NCBI GenBank assembly: GCA_963727035.1
Contig: CAVSEY010000003.1
Coordinates: 1-64,000 of the forward strand
DNA: 64,000 nucleotides
Direction of reading: 5' to 3'
Source: Rhodoblastus sp963727035
GTDB lineage: Bacteria > Pseudomonadota > Alphaproteobacteria > Rhizobiales > Beijerinckiaceae
In this document: positions 8,257 through 16,805 of the stretch, piece by piece
How the letters are laid out: every line of letters begins with the position of its first letter
Position numbering within the stretch: position 1 is the first letter of the stretch
Notes under the pieces: model-generated
The model's input: only the letters and a program-made list of their open reading frames with translations
Database searches by the model: none
Told to the model about the DNA's origin: nothing
Position numbers and translations under genes: made by a program

Positions 8257-9417
8257 TACCAAGAACTCTCTGATCAGAACCCCTGCGCCCAGTCACGCAA
8301 TCCGATGGACATGATGCGCCACGGCTGGTCGACGAGCTTGTTCCAGGCAAAGCAGCATTGGTCGAGGACATCGGCGTAGGACTTGAACACGCGATTCGAC
8401 AGCCAGTTGTCGCGCATGAACTGCCAGACGTTTTCCTGCGGATTGAGCTCCGGGCATTTGGGCGGCAGCGGCACGATCGTGATATTCGACGGAACGATGA
8501 GCCGGCCCGACAGATGCCAACCGGCCTGATCGAGCAGGAGAATGGCGTGTTTGCCGGGCGCGACCTCGGTGGCGATTTCGGCAAGATGCAGGCTCATCGC
8601 CTCGGTGTTACAGGCGGGCAGGACGAGCGCCGCGCCTTTGCCCTCCTTCGGGCAAATCGCGCCGAATATGTAGGTCGAGGCGGTCCGCTGGTCGTGCGGC
8701 GCCGATGGCCGCGTTCCGCGCTTGGCCCAACGCCGCGTGATCTTGTTCTTCTGGCCGATGCGCGCCTCGTCGGCGAACCAGATTTCTATCGAGCCCAGAT
8801 CGAGGCGCTTCTCTTCGGCTATTTCCGCGACGCGCGCCGGGAAACTTTTTTAAAATCCTCGATCGCGCCATCGGCTTGCGCATGATGGCGCGGACGCGCC
8901 GAGAGCTTGCGATAGCCCATGGCCCGCAATTCCCGGCTGAGCGTCTGCTTGGCGATCGTGACCCGGAACTCCTCATGAAACCATTGGCAGAGGTCGACGA
9001 TCCGCCAGCGCACGACGCCATGGATCGCCGGCGTCGGTCCGCTTTCGACGATGGCGCCGAGCGCTGCGCGGTGCGCGTCGTTGAGCCGTGACGGCTGGCC
9101 CGGCGCCTTGCGGTTGATGAGGCCGTCCGGCCCGAGCGCGTTGAACTTCACCACCCAGTCGCGAATGATTTGTCGAGTCACCCCGCCGATCTCGGCCGCC
9201 TGCGTGCGGGTGGCTCCGTCATAGATTGCGGCCAGAGCCAAAAGCCGGCGCGCCTGCGGCCCGTCCATGGACCGCCTGGCGGCGGCCCGCGTCATCTGTG
9301 CGTCGAAATCAACCCGAAGCGGAATGGGCATGGCGAACCTCCTTCGTTCGCCACGTTGAATCAAATCGCGCCTGATTTGAAAAGCCGCCTCGAGTCACGC
9401 TCTCCGAGACTTGGTAT
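8257..9417 (-). mobile_element. IS630-family insertion sequence, copy 1
   Basis: The element is about 1.16 kb and is bounded by inverted ends (TACCAAG at 8257, CTTGGTAT ending 9417) with a TA dinucleotide on each side (8255-8256 and 9418-9419), as expected for IS630/Tc1-type insertion at TA. The exact boundary could be 2-3 bp further in on each side. It contains a transposase in two overlapping frames on the minus strand. A second, diverged relative is at 39020-40178. Confidence 0.85.
8274..9331 (-). CDS. IS630-family transposase, two frames joined by programmed frameshift
   Basis: The start is ATG at 9331 with an excellent AGGAGG site 6 bp upstream. The first frame (to 8819) encodes an N-terminal HTH region (RTQAAEIGGVTRQIIRDWV, then PSRLNDAHRAALGAIVESGP). 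An A6 slippery run (TTTTAAAAAAG on the coding strand, around 8846-8851) allows a shift into the second frame. That frame carries the DDE catalytic domain: Asp in IEIWFADEARIGQ, Asp in LLLDQAGWH and Glu in PELNPQENVWQF, ending at 8274. Programmed frameshifting is known for IS630 members, so this copy may be active. Confidence 0.85.
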
Positions 9418-9704
9418 TATGCCTTTACACGTCATGCAAAGGATCGGTCTGGTGTGCGCGCCATCCCGGAAATGATTGCGGAACTCATTATCGAATACGG
9501 CGAGTCTCCGCGACGCCGGGGACGGCGCTCGAAAATACGCCCTAACCAAAGAAAGCATGTCTCTGCTGCGCCGGCGCGCCGGAAGCGGCATCGCAAAAGC
9601 CATCAGCTTTTATCGGGACCGCAATGCCTACGTCGTCGCCAGCGGCGATCGCGTCATCACAGTCGCTTATTCCAATCGCCCTCTTTTCAATTGAAAGCGA
9701 GCCA

Positions 9705-10496
9705 ATGGCCACCGACCTCTTTTCAGAATTCAGCCACGCAATGCGCGATATGAGCGAAGCGGACCTTCTCGCAGAAATCGCTGGTCCGCAAAAACTCCTC
9801 ATCGCCAGCGATCACACCGGCGCCCGCGCCCTCGATATAGCCTACGCGCCATTTGATTACGTCAACCACAACGCTGACATTGTCATTGTCGGGCTCACAC
9901 CAGGTCGTCAGCAAATGCGAAACGCACTGCTGGAAGCTCGCAGATGCTTGAAAGCTGGCTTCAGCGATGAGGCGGCAAAGAGCGCCGCAAAAGTCTTCGC
10001 CAGCTTCTCAGGACCGATGAGGACGAACCTGATCGCGATGCTCGATAGCGTTGGGGTGAACCAAGCTCTTCGTTTAGCGTCCACGGCGACCCTTTGGGGC
10101 GCTGACGCCAATCGCGTGCATTTCACCTCTGCTTTGCGATATCCGGTGTTCCTCGATAACGAGAACTATTCGGGCGCACCATCGATGCTCTCAACAGCCT
10201 TGTTGCGCAAACAGTTGATGCAATGGTTCGCCACCGAGATGGCCGCCTTACCAAATGCTGTGTTTGTGCCCCTTGGCCCAAAAGTGACTGAAGCCGTCGA
10301 AGCTGCCGCCACTCACTTCGGGATGAGCACCGCACGGGTTTTGTCTGGATTACCGCACCCGAGCGGCGCGAACGCCGAGCGCATCGCGTTTTTCCTCGGA
10401 CGTAAAAAGCGCGAAGACGTATCCGCCAAAGTAGACGCCGACCGGTTGCTATCGTGCCGCGCAGCATTGGAAGCCAAGATCGGATCGTGGGGATAA
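9705..10496 (+). CDS. Uracil-DNA-glycosylase-like superfamily protein
   Basis: This 263-residue protein starts at ATG 9705. It carries VIVGLTPGRQQ (about residues 59-69), matching the GxxPG water-activating motif A position of the UDG superfamily, and GLPHPSGAN (about 214-222), matching the HPS motif B that contacts the DNA minor groove. No acidic residue follows the first motif as in classical families, so enzymatic activity is uncertain; the protein may be a divergent UDG-like domain. It sits directly after the IS-disrupted gene and before an XRE regulator. A repair or defence-associated role is inferred from the fold signature alone. Confidence 0.65.
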   Translation: MATDLFSEFSHAMRDMSEADLLAEIAGPQKLLIASDHTGARALDIAYAPFDYVNHNADIVIVGLTPGRQQMRNALLEARRCLKAGFSDEAAKSAAKVFASFSGPMRTNLIAMLDSVGVNQALRLASTATLWGADANRVHFTSALRYPVFLDNENYSGAPSMLSTALLRKQLMQWFATEMAALPNAVFVPLGPKVTEAVEAAATHFGMSTARVLSGLPHPSGANAERIAFFLGRKKREDVSAKVDADRLLSCRAALEAKIGSWG

Positions 10497-10641
10497 CGCC
10501 CCTCGTTGAACCGGCGGCGCCGCCGCCGGCTCAACGAGATCACACCGATTTCACACAAGATAAAAACGGGAAGGATTATAAGCTTTGGAATTTGCGGAGA
10601 AAACTAAATCAAAAGCCGGCATGCCCTATTCGGAGACGCCC

Positions 10642-11043
10642 ATGGCGCACTATCTCACGAAGCGGATCCAAGCACTGTCGGGTATCAAGAACCAGCGCGA
10701 GATCGCCGCTGAGATTGGCTACGACAAGCCGAACATGATCTCCATGTTCAAGCGTGGCGAAACCAAGGTGCCCCTCGACAAGATCCCATTGCTCGCCAAG
10801 GCGCTGCAAGTCGATCCGGCACACCTGTTCCGCCTCGCCATGGAGCAGCAATGGCCCGGCATGAAAGCGGTGGTGGACGAGATTTTCAAGAACATCGCCT
10901 CGGACAACGAAACTGAAAACCTGCTCAAGCCATGGCGTAAGATCACCAAAGAACGCGATCCATCCCCGGATTCGCGCTCAGCCGAGATTCTAGAACGTGC
11001 GTTCAACGAAATCATGGGTGTGGCGCCTGCGGAAAAGGTTTGA
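10642..11043 (+). CDS. XRE-family helix-turn-helix regulator
   Basis: ATG 10642 is chosen because a GGAG ribosome-binding site lies 7 bp upstream; longer starts (10585 TTG, 10621 ATG) are possible. The 133-residue product has a Cro/CI-type HTH (QREIAAEIGYDKPNMISMFKRG, positions about 16-37, then VPLDKIPLLAKALQVDPAHLF) and a C-terminal helical extension with no known motif. It would bind DNA as a dimer. The target is unknown; the UDG-like gene 145 bp upstream is an obvious candidate. Confidence 0.8.
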   Translation: MAHYLTKRIQALSGIKNQREIAAEIGYDKPNMISMFKRGETKVPLDKIPLLAKALQVDPAHLFRLAMEQQWPGMKAVVDEIFKNIASDNETENLLKPWRKITKERDPSPDSRSAEILERAFNEIMGVAPAEKV

Positions 11044-11056
11044 TGCGATTTCTCGT

Positions 11057-11088
11057 ACGCGAGTTCAGCGCCGCCGCTGGACTCGCGT
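11057..11088. terminator. Inverted repeat after the XRE gene
   Basis: A 14-bp stem (ACGCGAGTTCAGCG against CGCTGGACTCGCGT, one mismatch) with a 4-nt loop begins 13 bp after the XRE stop codon. There is no T-run, so it may be a Rho-assisted terminator or an operator. The remaining stretch to 11421 has no convincing gene and ends in an AT-rich tract (11364-11405). Confidence 0.45.
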
Positions 11089-11421
11089 AAGGTCGATGAT
11101 GGAACCCCGAGCGGCGACTATCGGCTCATGACGAGACGGTCGCCGACCTAATTAGGAAGGTCGCCTCCGAGCCGAACACGGGCCTTGCGGTTGATCCGGC
11201 AGGCGATCCCCGAGCGTCCGGGGTTCGTTGCTCCATCTCGCTCCGGGGGCGAAAACCAGATCGGCGCGGGATGAAACCAACGGGCGCTGCAAAGCTGGTT
11301 CTCCCATGGCGCCAGCGCGCTTTCCAGTCCGGCAAGGCTGTGTCAGCCGCCGCCAAGGATGCGTTCTCTTTAACTATTTGAAAAATAGATAAAAAGAAAA
11401 AACTGAACGCCCTGAAAAATC

Positions 11422-11437
11422 TGGCGCCGTTCTTGCC
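11422..11437 (+). promoter_or_regulatory. Sigma-54 (-24/-12) promoter of the hup operon
   Basis: TGGCGCCGTTCTTGCC has GG and GC separated by exactly 10 bp, matching the RpoN core TGGCAC-N5-TTGCW. It lies 68 bp before the hupS start and just after an AT-rich tract (11364-11405) where IHF or another bending protein could act. HupR, an NtrC-family activator encoded at 23041, is the expected activator. Confidence 0.75.
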
Positions 11438-11504
11438 AATCTCCCCTCGATCGCCCGTCTCAAAGGGCGCGGCGAAGAAGAGGCAGGACAGGGGGAGGGG
11501 CTGG

Positions 11505-12596
11505 ATGTCCGTCGCTGAGACATTTTACGATGTGATCCGCCGGCAGGGGATCACGCGCCGCAGTTTCACCAAATTCTGCTCGCTGACCGCCGCCAGCATG
11601 GGGCTCGGCGCGACGGGCGCGGCCAAAGTCGCGCAGGCGCTGGAGACCAAGCCGCGCGTGCCGGTGATCTGGATGCATGGGCTGGAATGCACCTGCTGTT
11701 CGGAGAGTTTCATTCGCTCGGCGCATCCCCTGGTGAAGGACGTCGTGCTGTCGATGATTTCGCTCGATTATGACGACACGATCATGGCCGCGGCGGGTTT
11801 TCAGGCCGACGCGATCCTGAAAGAGACGCGGGAGAAGTACAAGGGCCAGTATATCCTCGCGGTCGAGGGCAATCCGCCGCTCAACGAAGGCGGCATGTTC
11901 TGCATCGACGGCGGCCGGCCCTTCGTGGAAAAGCTGAAGGAAATGGCCGCCGACGCCAGCGCCATCATCGCCTGGGGCGCCTGCGCCTCGTGGGGCTGCG
12001 TCCAGGCCGCCAAGCCGAACCCGACCCAGGCCACCCCGATCGACAAGGTCATCACCGACAAGCCGATCATCAAGGTGCCGGGCTGCCCGCCGATCGCCGA
12101 GGTCATGACCGGCGTCGTCACCTTCATCACCACCTTCGGGCGCCTGCCCGAACTCGACCGCCAGGGGCGGCCGCAGATGTTCTATTCGCAGCGCATCCAC
12201 GACAAATGCTATCGGCGCCCGCATTTCGACGCCGGCCAGTTCGTCGAGCAATGGGACGACGAGAACGCGCGCCAGGGTCGCTGCCTCTACAAGATGGGCT
12301 GCAAGGGGCCGACCACCTATAACGCCTGCTCCACGGTGCGCTGGAACAATGGCGTGTCCTTCCCCATCCAGTCCGGCCACGGCTGCATCGGCTGTTCCGA
12401 GGACGGTTTTTGGGACAAGGGGCCGTTCTACGAGCGGCTTTCCAACATCAACCAGTTCGGCGTCGAGGCCAATGCCGACAAGGTCGGCATGGTCGCCGCG
12501 GCCACGGTAGGCGTGGCGGTCGCCGCGCATGCCGCGGTTACCGCCGTCTCGCGCGTCAAGGTCAAGCACGACGGCAAGGCGCCGCCGAAGGCCTGA
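11505..12596 (+). CDS. hupS: HupS, uptake [NiFe] hydrogenase small subunit
   Basis: The 363-residue precursor starts at ATG 11505 after a strong GGGGGAGGGG site; a longer frame would start inside the sigma-54 promoter and is rejected. A Tat motif (RRSFTKF, about residues 18-24) directs folded export together with HupL. FeS ligands are visible in ECTCCSESF, GACASWG, PGCPP, DKCYRRPHF, GRCLYKMGCKGP and HGCIGCSEDGF. A C-terminal hydrophobic helix (VGMVAAATVGVAVAAHA) anchors the heterodimer to the membrane at HupC. It is the electron-transfer subunit of a group 1 membrane-bound H2-oxidising enzyme and the first gene of the operon. Confidence 0.97.
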   Translation: MSVAETFYDVIRRQGITRRSFTKFCSLTAASMGLGATGAAKVAQALETKPRVPVIWMHGLECTCCSESFIRSAHPLVKDVVLSMISLDYDDTIMAAAGFQADAILKETREKYKGQYILAVEGNPPLNEGGMFCIDGGRPFVEKLKEMAADASAIIAWGACASWGCVQAAKPNPTQATPIDKVITDKPIIKVPGCPPIAEVMTGVVTFITTFGRLPELDRQGRPQMFYSQRIHDKCYRRPHFDAGQFVEQWDDENARQGRCLYKMGCKGPTTYNACSTVRWNNGVSFPIQSGHGCIGCSEDGFWDKGPFYERLSNINQFGVEANADKVGMVAAATVGVAVAAHAAVTAVSRVKVKHDGKAPPKA

Positions 12597-12644
12597 CCGA
12601 CGTTTCGCCGTCTAAACGATCATCCGATTTGAGGAAACGCAGCC

Positions 12645-14435
12645 ATGACCGTCCAGACTCCGAACGGTTTCAATCTCGACAATTCCGGCAAGCGCATCGT
12701 CGTCGATCCGGTCACGCGCATCGAAGGCCATATGCGCGTCGAAGTGAATGTCGATTCCGACAATGTCATCCGCAACGCCGTCTCCACCGGCACGATGTGG
12801 CGCGGCATCGAGGTCATCCTGCGCGGCCGTGACCCGCGCGACGCTTGGGCCTTTACCGAACGGATCTGCGGCGTCTGCACCGGCACGCACGCTCTGACCT
12901 CGGTGCGCACGGTCGAGGACGCGCTGAAGATCACGATTCCGGAAAACGCCAATTCGATCCGCAACATCATGCAGCTTACCCTGCAGGTGCATGATCATAT
13001 CGTCCATTTCTACCACCTGCATGCGCTCGACTGGGTCGATGTGGTCTCGGCGCTTTCCGCCGACCCGAAGGCGACCTCGGCGCTGGCGCAATCGATCTCG
13101 CCCTGGCCGCTCTCGTCGCCTGGCTATTTTCGCGATCTCCAAGGCCGGCTGAAGCGCTTCGTTGATTCCGGCCAGCTCGGACCGTTCAAGAACGGCTATT
13201 GGGGGAGCAAGGCCTATCGCCTGCCGCCCGAGGCCAATCTGATGGCGGTGGCGCATTATCTTGAGGCGCTCGATTTCCAGAAGGAGATCGTGAAGATCCA
13301 CACCATCTTCGGCGGCAAGAATCCGCATCCGAACTGGCTGGTCGGCGGCGTGCCTTGCCCGATCAACGTCGACGGGATCGGCGGCGTCGGCGCGATTAAC
13401 ATGGAGCGCCTGAATTACGTCACCGAGATCATCGACCGCTCGATCACCTTCACCGATCAGGTCTATCTGCCCGACGTCGCGGCGATCGGCTCGTTCTACA
13501 AGGACTGGCTCTATGGCGGCGGCCTGTCGAGCAAGTCGGTCCTTGCCTATGGCGACGTGCCGGAAAACGCCAACGACTATTCGGCGAGCAACCTGCTGCT
13601 GCCGCAGGGCGCGATCATCGACGGCAATCTCAATGAGATTCACCCGGTCAATCTTCGCGATCCGAACGAGATCCAGGAATTCGTGACCCATTCCTGGTAC
13701 AAATATCCCGACGAGACCAAGGGCCTGCATCCCTGGGACGGCGTGACCGAGCCTCATTACCAGCTCGGCCCCAACACCAAGGGCACGCGCACCAATATCG
13801 AAAGCCTCGACGAAAGCGGCAAATATTCCTGGATCAAGTCGCCGCGCTGGAAGGGGCACGCGATGGAGGTCGGTCCGCTCGCGCGCTGGATCGTCGGCTA
13901 TGCCCAGAACAAGCCGGAATTCAAGGAGCCGGTGGACAAGCTGCTCAAGGATCTCGGCCTGCCGGTGAGCGCCCTGTTCTCGACGCTCGGCCGCACGGCG
14001 GCGCGCGCGCTGGAAGGCCAGTGGGCGGCTTACAAGTTGCGCCATTTCCAGAACAAGCTGATCGCCAACATCAAGGCCGGCGACAGTTCCACCGCCAATG
14101 TCGACAAGTGGGATCCGAAAACGTGGCCGTCCGAGGTCAAGGGCGTGGGCTTCACCGAGGCGCCGCGCGGCGCGCTGGCCCACTGGATCAAGATCAAGGA
14201 CACGAAGATCGAGAACTACCAGGCGGTGGTGCCGACCACCTGGAACGGGTCGCCGCGCGATCCGAAGGGCAATATCGGCGCGTTCGAGGCCGCGCTCATG
14301 AATACGCCGATGGCCGACCCGAACCAGCCGGTCGAAATTTTACGCACGCTTCACTCCTTCGATCCGTGCCTGGCCTGCTCGACCCATGTCATGAGTGAGG
14401 ACGGCCGGGAAATGGCGAAGGTGACGGTGCGCTAG
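12645..14435 (+). CDS. hupL: HupL, uptake [NiFe] hydrogenase large subunit
   Basis: The 596-residue protein contains the active-site ligand motifs RICGVCTGTH (about residues 67-76) and DPCLACSTH near the end. After the last His there is a 15-residue tail (VMSEDGREMAKVTVR), which HupD removes after Ni insertion. The N-terminal VDPVTRIEGHMR motif is present. It exports with HupS by the Tat signal of the small subunit and oxidises H2 at the periplasmic face. It is preceded by a GAGGAAACG site, 48 bp after hupS, and followed by a strong hairpin. Confidence 0.97.
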   Translation: MTVQTPNGFNLDNSGKRIVVDPVTRIEGHMRVEVNVDSDNVIRNAVSTGTMWRGIEVILRGRDPRDAWAFTERICGVCTGTHALTSVRTVEDALKITIPENANSIRNIMQLTLQVHDHIVHFYHLHALDWVDVVSALSADPKATSALAQSISPWPLSSPGYFRDLQGRLKRFVDSGQLGPFKNGYWGSKAYRLPPEANLMAVAHYLEALDFQKEIVKIHTIFGGKNPHPNWLVGGVPCPINVDGIGGVGAINMERLNYVTEIIDRSITFTDQVYLPDVAAIGSFYKDWLYGGGLSSKSVLAYGDVPENANDYSASNLLLPQGAIIDGNLNEIHPVNLRDPNEIQEFVTHSWYKYPDETKGLHPWDGVTEPHYQLGPNTKGTRTNIESLDESGKYSWIKSPRWKGHAMEVGPLARWIVGYAQNKPEFKEPVDKLLKDLGLPVSALFSTLGRTAARALEGQWAAYKLRHFQNKLIANIKAGDSSTANVDKWDPKTWPSEVKGVGFTEAPRGALAHWIKIKDTKIENYQAVVPTTWNGSPRDPKGNIGAFEAALMNTPMADPNQPVEILRTLHSFDPCLACSTHVMSEDGREMAKVTVR

Positions 14436-14444
14436 GCTGGGGGA

Positions 14445-14476
14445 TCGCCCTTCTCCCCCAGGGGGGAGAAGGGCGA
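14445..14476 (+). promoter_or_regulatory. Perfect hairpin between hupL and hupC
   Basis: A 15-bp inverted repeat (TCGCCCTTCTCCCCC with its exact complement) has only 2 unpaired bases between its arms. No T-run follows; the sequence continues CGGCAAAAAACATT. It lies 9 bp after the hupL stop codon and 32 bp before hupC. It may protect the hupSL messenger end or partly terminate, giving more structural subunits than accessory proteins. Confidence 0.7.
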
Positions 14477-14508
14477 CGGCAAAAAACATTCTACTTGGGG
14501 AGGCCGCG

Positions 14509-15234
14509 ATGACTGAATTGACGCAGGTCGGCGATATTTCGGACTCGGCAGGCGAACGGGCGGTCGCGCGCCGCACAGTTTATGTCTATCAGGCGCCGGT
14601 GCGCATCTGGCATTGGGTCAACGCCCTGTGCATGGTGACCTTGTTCGTCACCGGCTATCTGATCGCCACGCCGCCGGACAGCGTGACCGGCGAGGCCTAC
14701 AACCATTTCCAGATGGGCTATATCCGCTTCGTCCATTTCGCCGCGGGCCAGACCATGGCGGCGATGTTCCTGCTGCGCATCTACTGGGCCTTCATGGGCA
14801 ACGCCCACGCCAGCCAGATCTTCTATATTCCGTTCTGGCGCCTGGATTTCTGGAAGGGCGTCCTGCACGAAATCCGCTGGTACGCCTTTCTGGAAAAATA
14901 TCCCAAGCAATATATCGGGCATAATCCTCTGGCCCATACGATGATGTTCGGCGTCTTCACCTTGGCAACGCTGTTCATGATCGTCACCGGCTTCGCGCTC
15001 TATTCCGAAGGCGCGGGCCGCGAGAGCTGGCAATATAAGATGTTCGGCTGGGTGTTCTCGATCTTTCCCAACAGCCAGGATGTCCATACCTACCATCATC
15101 TGGGCATGTGGGTGCTGGTGAGCTTCACCATCCTGCACATCTATGCCGCGGTGCGCGAGGACATCATGTCACGCCAGTCGATCATCTCCTCGATGATTTC
15201 CGGCGAACGCCAGTTCCGCGACGAGGACGACTGA
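14509..15234 (+). CDS. hupC: HupC, b-type cytochrome subunit of the uptake hydrogenase
   Basis: This 241-residue integral membrane protein has four to five hydrophobic helices (VRIWHWVNALCMVTLFVTGY; FVHFAAGQTMAAMFLLRIYW; HTMMFGVFTLATLFMIVTGF; HLGMWVLVSFTILHIYAAVR). Histidines in these helices are heme b ligands (HWVN, HF, HT, HHLGMW, HIY). It anchors HupSL and passes electrons from H2 to the quinone pool. The ribosome-binding site GGGGAGG precedes ATG 14509. hupD starts one base after its stop. Confidence 0.95.
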   Translation: MTELTQVGDISDSAGERAVARRTVYVYQAPVRIWHWVNALCMVTLFVTGYLIATPPDSVTGEAYNHFQMGYIRFVHFAAGQTMAAMFLLRIYWAFMGNAHASQIFYIPFWRLDFWKGVLHEIRWYAFLEKYPKQYIGHNPLAHTMMFGVFTLATLFMIVTGFALYSEGAGRESWQYKMFGWVFSIFPNSQDVHTYHHLGMWVLVSFTILHIYAAVREDIMSRQSIISSMISGERQFRDEDD

Positions 15235-15235
15235 G

Positions 15236-15826
15236 ATGGGCGCTCCCGCGGCGAAGAAAATCCTCATCCTTGGGATCGGCAACATTCTTTGGGCCGACGA
15301 GGGCTTCGGCGTACGCGCGCTCGAAACCTTCCATGGGCTTTACGAAGCGCCGAGAAATGTCAGCCTGCTCGACGGCGGCACGCAGGGCCTCTATCTGGTG
15401 CAATTCGTCCAGGAGGCCGATTACCTGCTGGTGTTCGACGCCATCGACTATGGCCTTGAGCCTGGCACGCTGAAGATCGTTCAGGGCGACGAAGTGCCGA
15501 AATTCACCGGCGCCAAGAAGATGAGCCTGCACCAGACCGGGTTCCAGGAAGTGCTCTCCGCCGCCGATCTGCTCGGCGCCTATCCGGAAAAGCTCGCCTT
15601 GATCGGATGCCAGCCGCTCGATCTCGAGGACTGGGGCGGACCGCTGACCGCGCCGGTGCGCGACCGCCTGCTGCAGGCGGCAGGACTCGCCGCCGTCATT
15701 CTCGACCAATGGGGCGCGCCATGCCGGCGCCGCGCGCCGGGCGAGGCGGCGGCGCCTCTGCTTGGCAATGACATCGACTTTCAGGGTTACGAAACGCGGA
15801 TTCCAACGATCCGCACGGGAGGATGA
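15236..15826 (+). CDS. hupD: HupD, hydrogenase maturation endopeptidase
   Basis: The 196-residue protein belongs to the HyaD/HupD/HybD family. It opens with ILGIGNILWADEGFGV, whose Glu binds Ni, and carries the second metal-binding Asp in VFDAIDYG and a His in MSLHQTGF. It cleaves the 15-residue tail from HupL once the NiFe centre is complete. It is tightly packed in the operon: 1 bp after hupC and 1 bp before hupE. The last 40 residues extend beyond the usual core. Confidence 0.93.
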   Translation: MGAPAAKKILILGIGNILWADEGFGVRALETFHGLYEAPRNVSLLDGGTQGLYLVQFVQEADYLLVFDAIDYGLEPGTLKIVQGDEVPKFTGAKKMSLHQTGFQEVLSAADLLGAYPEKLALIGCQPLDLEDWGGPLTAPVRDRLLQAAGLAAVILDQWGAPCRRRAPGEAAAPLLGNDIDFQGYETRIPTIRTGG

Positions 15827-15827
15827 A

Positions 15828-16403
15828 ATGAAGAAATCGTTCAAGACCGCTGTGGCGGCCATTGTTTTCGCCGCTTTCCCCGTCGTCGCCTCTGCTCATC
15901 CCGGCCTTCACGCCGCCGGATTCGCGGATGGTTTCGTCCACCCCTTCACCGGCGCCGACCATTTGCTCGCCATGACCGCCGTCGGCTATTGGGGCGGCCA
16001 GCTTTCGGGGCGCGCGCGTTTTGTCATTCCCGCGGCATTCGTCATCTTGATGATTCTGGGCGCGGCGCTGGGCTTCCACGCGCAGGCTCCGTCCGTCATC
16101 GAATATGGGATCGCGGCCTCCGTCGCGGTCATGGGCCTTCTCATCGCCTTCAATGTCGTCTTGCCTTTGGCGCCGGCCGCAGGTCTCGTCGGCCTGTTCG
16201 CGCTTTTTCATGGATTCGCCCATGGCGCCGAGGCGCCGGCCGCCGCGACGGAAACGCTGTTCTTTTCCGGCTTCGCGCTGGCGAGCCTCGCCCTGCAAGG
16301 CCTCGGACTCGGCCTCGCCATGCTGCGTCCGGGCGCGACGCCAACACGCCTTGCGGGCGCGGCGGTCGCGCTGAGCGGCCTTTGTCTGTTTGCTTCGGCT
16401 TGA
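15828..16403 (+). CDS. hupE: HupE/UreJ-family nickel permease
   Basis: ATG 15828 is preceded by GGGAGGATGA. The 191-residue protein has a cleavable signal sequence (VAAIVFAAFPVVASA) and the family motif HPFTGADHLLAM, whose His and Asp-His are essential in the family, followed by five or six hydrophobic helices including FALFHGFAHGAE. HupE of Rhizobium mediates nickel uptake by diffusion for hydrogenase synthesis, and the same Ni supply role fits here. Confidence 0.93.
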   Translation: MKKSFKTAVAAIVFAAFPVVASAHPGLHAAGFADGFVHPFTGADHLLAMTAVGYWGGQLSGRARFVIPAAFVILMILGAALGFHAQAPSVIEYGIAASVAVMGLLIAFNVVLPLAPAAGLVGLFALFHGFAHGAEAPAAATETLFFSGFALASLALQGLGLGLAMLRPGATPTRLAGAAVALSGLCLFASA

Positions 16404-16419
16404 GCGCGGCGAGACGGCC

Positions 16420-16710
16420 ATGTGCCTTGGCGTTCCCATGACGATCGTCGAAAGCGGCGAGTTTTCGGCGCTTTGCCAACGAGGCGACGAGCAGCGGCGG
16501 GTGTCGCTGCTGCTCATCGGGCCACAGCAGGTCGGGACCAGGATTCTCGTCCATATCGATTCCGCGATCCGGCCGCTTGACGACGAAGAGGCCGCCCAAC
16601 TCGATCTTGCGCTGGACGGCCTCGCCGCCGCCTTGCGCGGCGAAAATTTCGACTCGGCCTTCGCCGATTTGATCGAACGCGAACCGCAACTGCCTGAACA
16701 TTTGCGCTAA
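16420..16710 (+). CDS. hupF: HupF, HypC-like hydrogenase chaperone
   Basis: The 96-residue protein begins MCLGVPM, with Cys2 being the functional residue of the HypC/HupF family. It has the beta-barrel core (VSLLLIGPQQVGTRILVHID) and the C-terminal helical extension of HupF that HypC lacks. It assists HupL maturation and protects the enzyme during growth in oxygen. A paralogous hypC is at 20313. Confidence 0.92.
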   Translation: MCLGVPMTIVESGEFSALCQRGDEQRRVSLLLIGPQQVGTRILVHIDSAIRPLDDEEAAQLDLALDGLAAALRGENFDSAFADLIEREPQLPEHLR

Positions 16711-16805
16711 GGGGTGGAAAGCCCCTGAGCAGATATGTAAGGTTTCTTTTCACGGGACAGCCGCGACAGTCCGCGAATGTCGGGCGCGCGCCGAAGAGGT
16801 AAGCG

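Larger units (their letters stand above)
8242..9694 (+). pseudogene. Small hypothetical gene split by IS630 and carrying a frameshift
   Basis: A ribosome-binding site (TAGGAG) and ATG 8242 open a frame that runs MTSSY and is cut at a TA by the IS630 element. Removing 8257-9417 and one TA copy rejoins it in frame with AFTRHAKDRSGVRAIPEM and onward. After one shift near 9510 it continues through DAGDGARKYALTKESM and ends DRNAYVVASGDRVITVAYSN...PLFN at 9694. The whole would be about 95 residues. The RHAKDR and VITVAY patterns resemble small uncharacterised proteins of proteobacteria; no function is assigned. The start of the UDG-like gene follows 10 bp later, so this was probably the first gene of a two-gene unit. 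Confidence 0.6.

Noticed and set aside
11126..11356. 76-codon minus-strand frame between XRE and hupS
   Set aside because: No ribosome-binding site, no domain, Arg/Ser-rich composition.
11433..11504. Longer hupS start
   Set aside because: It would start inside the sigma-54 promoter; ATG 11505 has a strong ribosome-binding site and correct spacing to the Tat motif.
12612..14183. 523-codon minus-strand frame antisense to hupL
   Set aside because: Shadow of a highly conserved gene; low-complexity Arg/Asp/Gly composition.
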